Assembly: GCA_903926385.1 (NCBI GenBank)
Contig: CAIYIS010000081.1
Span: 1 to 64,000, forward strand
Reading direction: 5' to 3'
Source: an uncultured Bacteroidota bacterium
GTDB lineage: Bacteria > Bacteroidota > Bacteroidia > 2-12-FULL-35-15
DNA length: 64,000 bases
In this document: positions 61,126 to 64,000 of the stretch, one piece after another
Position numbering within the stretch: position 1 is the stretch's first letter
Layout: the number at the start of each line of letters is the position of its first letter
Made by a program: the position numbers and the translations under genes
The notes under the pieces: model-generated
What the model was told of the DNA's origin: nothing
Seen by the model: the letters and a program-made list of their open reading frames with translations, nothing else
Database searches by the model: none

Positions 61126-64000
61126 TTACAGTTTAGCCTTCACCTCCACCAATTCGTAACCTTCAATAATATCACCTTGTTTGATATCGTTAAAACCATT
61201 AATGTTTAAACCACACTCAAACCCTTTGTTCACTTCTTTTACATCATCTTTAAAGCGTTTAAGTGAGCCCAATTCTCCGCTATGAACAACAATACCATCA
61301 CGAATTACTCGTATTTTTGTGTTTCTTGTTATCTTACCATCAAGTACCATACAACCTGCAATGGTACCCACTTTGGTAATGGTAAACACTTCTCTTATTT
61401 CGATGTTACATACAATCTTCTCTTCAAACTCAGCAGCTAGCATGCCTTCCATAGCAGCTTTGATTTCATTAATTGCATCGTAGATTATCGAGTATAAACG
61501 AATATCAATTTGTTCCGTCTCTGCTATTTTACGCGCTCCTGCCGAAGGACGAACTTGGAAACCAATAATAATTGCGTTGGATGCGGAAGCAAGCAAAACA
61601 TCTGACTCACTAATAGCCCCAACTGATTTATGAATAATTTTCACTGAAACTTTTTCAGTAGAGAGTTTTTGAAGTGAGTCCGAAAGAGCTTCTACCGAAC
61701 CATCCACATCTCCTTTTACAATTACATTTAGTTCTTTGAAATCACCAATAGCTAAACGTCTTCCAATTTCATCAAGCGTAATATGTTTATGAGTTCGGAT
61801 GCCTTGCTCGCGTTGAAGTTGTAAACGTTTTGCAGCAATTTCACGTGCTTCTCGTTCATCATCCATCACGTGAAACTTATCTCCCGCTTGAGGTGCACCA
61901 CTCAAACCTAATAACTCCACAGGCATTGAAGGGCCCGCAGCTTTAACTGCAGATCCTCTTTCATTATGCATTGCTTTTACTTTTCCGCTAAAGCATCCTG
62001 CAAGTACGATATCTCCAACTTGCAATGTTCCTGCTTCAACCAAAATTGTACTCACATAACCTCTTCCTTTATCCAACTCCGACTCAATAACTGTACCTGT
62101 TGCATTCTTATTTGGATTAGCTTTCAGAGCTAGCATTTCAGCTTCAAGTAGAACTTTTTCAAGCAATACATCAATATTTAATCCTTTCTTTGCAGATATT
62201 TCCTGACACTGAAATTTACCGCCCCATTCTTCTACCAAAATATTCATCTGAGATAATGCCTGACGTATATTATCAGGATTAGCTCCGGGTTTATCAATTT
62301 TATTAATCGCAATAACTATAGGAACCCCTGCTGCCTGAGCGTGGTTAATAGCCTCCACTGTTTGAGGCATCACACTATCATCAGCAGCAACAACAATAAT
62401 AGCGATGTCTGTAACTTGAGCTCCACGAGCACGCATAGCTGTAAAAGCTTCGTGTCCTGGTGTATCTAAGAAAGTAATTGTTTTTCCATTTTCAAGTGTT
62501 ACATTGTATGCTCCAATGTGTTGAGTAATTCCCCCTGCCTCACCTGCAATAACATTGGCTTTACGAATATAATCCAGCAAAGATGTTTTCCCGTGGTCAA
62601 CGTGACCCATTACCGTTACAATCGGAGATCTATCCACTAAGTCTTCCGGTTTATCGGCTTCTTCTCTTATCGCCTCCTGAACTTCCACACTAACAAATTC
62701 AAGTTTGTATCCAAACTCTTCTGCCACTATCGAAAGTGTTTCAGCATCTAATCGCTGATTTATGGAAACAAACATACCCAAACTCATACATGTAGAAATG
62801 ATTTCGTTCACTGGTACACTCATCATTTGCGCCAACTGATTAGCTGATACAAATTCTGTAACTTTAATTATCTTTTTTTCCGATTCCTGTAAATCTGCAG
62901 CCTCCTGTATTCTTTCACTAACAGCTTCTCTCTTTGATTTACGATGTTTTGATGCTTTGGATTTACCCGCACCACTCAAACGAGCAAGGGTTTCTTTTAC
63001 CTGCTGCTGAATCTGATCAGGAGTCAATTCTACTTTCGCAGGGCGAACAAATTTTCCTCTTGGTGTATTAGCCGGAGTACTTGGATACTGTTTCCTAGGG
63101 GCATCATTTGCCGGTTTACCCGGAACAGGCCGGGCAGCAGGTGAACCTGTCTGGCCCGCTGCTGGGGCTCCCGAATTACTTTTTGGATCCCAATTATCAC
63201 CTAAAGTTCCACCTCCAAAATTTTTCTTTATCCGTTTACGTTTCTTTTTATCATTATTTGAAGCTCCGTGCGAAGAAGCAACTGGCTTTTTGCGTTCATC
63301 CTTAGTAGGAAGTTCAATCTTACCCATTATTTTAGGGCCTTCCAACTTCTCTATTTTGGTTTGATGATGTTCAATAACGGGTGGTAGTTCCACCACTAGA
63401 ACTACTGGAGGTATAACAACCTCTTCTTCTTTCTTCTTCTTTACTTCTATTTCTTGAACAGGTTCTTGTTCAACTTTCTTTTCCTCTTCTTTTTTTGATT
63501 TGCTCTTTGTTGCTTTGGCCGGTTTTTCAGCGCTTGATTCTGTTTCTTCTTTTTCTTTTTCCGCTTTCGTTCCCTTTTTAGGGGCTTTCTCCTCTCGTTG
63601 TTCTTTTAATTCAGTTTTAGATTTTTTATCCGGTCTGGTTTTAGAATTAATTTCATCCAAATTAATTTTGTCAACCACCTTAAATTTCAAATCCGATTTT
63701 CCTTCTACTTTAATAATGTCAACCTCAGGTTCTGCCTTTTTCTCTTCATCAGGTTCCAGTTTTGGCTCCGGTTTAGCCGGTTCGGCACTTTTCTTAACCG
63801 TTTTTTCGTTCGTTTTTTCTTTTTCTGCCGGAGTAACAATATTTACATTCTTAATAATAAGCTCTTCTTTCTCCTCTGGCTTTTGAGGTTCAGGTCGCTT
63901 CGAATCTTCTGCAAGCATTATGCTCTCTTTTTTCAATGCCTGAGAACTTGAAGTTACCTTTGCCGCCTCTTCACCTTTTTCTTTTTCCGATTTAAATTCT
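61126..64000 (-). CDS. infB: translation initiation factor IF-2, 5' end outside the window
   Basis: IF-2 brings initiator tRNA to the ribosome. At least 958 residues are visible; the frame stays open to the right edge of the window, so the true start is beyond it, and the TTG at 63936 is not a likely start. The visible N-terminal part is a long Lys/Glu/Pro-rich linker. A short IF2_N-like domain (about 62790-62840) and the G domain ([29 protein letters not shown]) follow. Then come domain II, the IF-2 domain and the C-terminal domain. All motifs are intact. Confidence 0.95.
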   Translation of the reverse strand, partial: EFKSEKEKGEEAAKVTSSSQALKKESIMLAEDSKRPEPQKPEEKEELIIKNVNIVTPAEKEKTNEKTVKKSAEPAKPEPKLEPDEEKKAEPEVDIIKVEGKSDLKFKVVDKINLDEINSKTRPDKKSKTELKEQREEKAPKKGTKAEKEKEETESSAEKPAKATKSKSKKEEEKKVEQEPVQEIEVKKKKEEEVVIPPVVLVVELPPVIEHHQTKIEKLEGPKIMGKIELPTKDERKKPVASSHGASNNDKKKRKRIKKNFGGGTLGDNWDPKSNSGAPAAGQTGSPAARPVPGKPANDAPRKQYPSTPANTPRGKFVRPAKVELTPDQIQQQVKETLARLSGAGKSKASKHRKSKREAVSERIQEAADLQESEKKIIKVTEFVSANQLAQMMSVPVNEIISTCMSLGMFVSINQRLDAETLSIVAEEFGYKLEFVSVEVQEAIREEADKPEDLVDRSPIVTVMGHVDHGKTSLLDYIRKANVIAGEAGGITQHIGAYNVTLENGKTITFLDTPGHEAFTAMRARGAQVTDIAIIVVAADDSVMPQTVEAINHAQAAGVPIVIAINKIDKPGANPDNIRQALSQMNILVEEWGGKFQCQEISAKKGLNIDVLLEKVLLEAEMLALKANPNKNATGTVIESELDKGRGYVSTILVEAGTLQVGDIVLAGCFSGKVKAMHNERGSAVKAAGPSMPVELLGLSGAPQAGDKFHVMDDEREAREIAAKRLQLQREQGIRTHKHITLDEIGRRLAIGDFKELNVIVKGDVDGSVEALSDSLQKLSTEKVSVKIIHKSVGAISESDVLLASASNAIIIGFQVRPSAGARKIAETEQIDIRLYSIIYDAINEIKAAMEGMLAAEFEEKIVCNIEIREVFTITKVGTIAGCMVLDGKITRNTKIRVIRDGIVVHSGELGSLKRFKDDVKEVNKGFECGLNINGFNDIKQGDIIEGYELVEVKAKL

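Noticed and set aside
60921-61136. 71-codon frame between dusB and infB
   Set aside because: Begins inside the inverted-repeat element and ends in the infB gene; the composition does not look coding.
63936-64000. TTG 63936 as the start of infB
   Set aside because: The frame remains open with the same Lys/Glu-rich character to the edge of the window, and the normal IF-2 N-terminus is not yet reached.
1-64000. tRNA and rRNA genes
   Set aside because: I looked for T-arm GGTTCRA motifs with matching acceptor stems and rRNA core sequences in the gaps and found none; a tRNAscan-SE run would settle this.

Overview
The window is AT-rich bacterial chromosome from a member of the Bacteroidota. Four things point there: three secreted proteins end in type IX secretion (Por) C-terminal sorting domains; gldD and gldE sit next to ssb; ccoN and ccoO are fused into one reading frame; and many genes have a TAnnTTTG -7 promoter box in place of a Shine-Dalgarno sequence. 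I cannot place the organism below phylum level with confidence.

Layout. 1-900 holds a REP-associated tyrosine transposase flanked by inverted REP-like copies. 1.1-4.7 kb holds a hybrid-length sensor kinase with nine coiled-coil repeats, its response regulator and a cell-surface GIN-domain protein. 4.8-10.9 kb (minus) holds a kinase-hemW-cyclase operon and an AsmA-like protein. 11.0-20.4 kb (minus) is a complete cbb3 oxidase locus, ccoI-ccoS-ccoNO-ccoQ-ccoP-ccoG-ccoH-safE-like, followed by queD. A promoter with two Crp/Fnr-type palindromes lies before ccoS. 20.8-24.8 kb is accessory DNA: ftsX, a ParE-like toxin-antitoxin pair bracketed by a duplicated gene tail, a type IX cargo protein, an Xre regulator with its own palindrome, a patch of inverted octamers and an unknown gene.

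24.9-31.2 kb holds two successive modules, each a small membrane-anchored protein followed by a TonB-dependent receptor. Their spacers are almost the same and carry hairpins with compensating base changes. 31.4-34.8 kb encodes a large type IX-secreted M43 metalloprotease whose catalytic domain is interrupted by two tandem domains. 35-44.5 kb is largely housekeeping or envelope metabolism: a TerB/J-domain protein, crcB, a phospholipase C-like protein, a PafA-like phosphatase, a glycosyltransferase, rnhB, tadA, purB and a lipoprotein hydrolase. 44.9-45.9 kb is a gene-free stretch with a 42-bp periodic array. 45.9-64 kb holds a type IX cargo protein, an M1 aminopeptidase, a PPIase-pheS-TPR group, ctaA, gldD-gldE-ssb, dnaG, a CPBP protease, a possible 24-residue gene, dusB, a compact inverted-repeat element and infB, which runs off the right edge.

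The main working systems are microaerobic respiration (structural, copper-transport, electron-transfer and assembly genes of cbb3 oxidase together, with heme chaperone HemW nearby and heme A synthase further away), outer-membrane uptake by two TonB receptors, and gliding/type IX secretion. The features most likely to be new are the paired small-protein/TonB modules, the interrupted M43 protease, the 42-bp array and the duplicated-tail toxin-antitoxin insertion.
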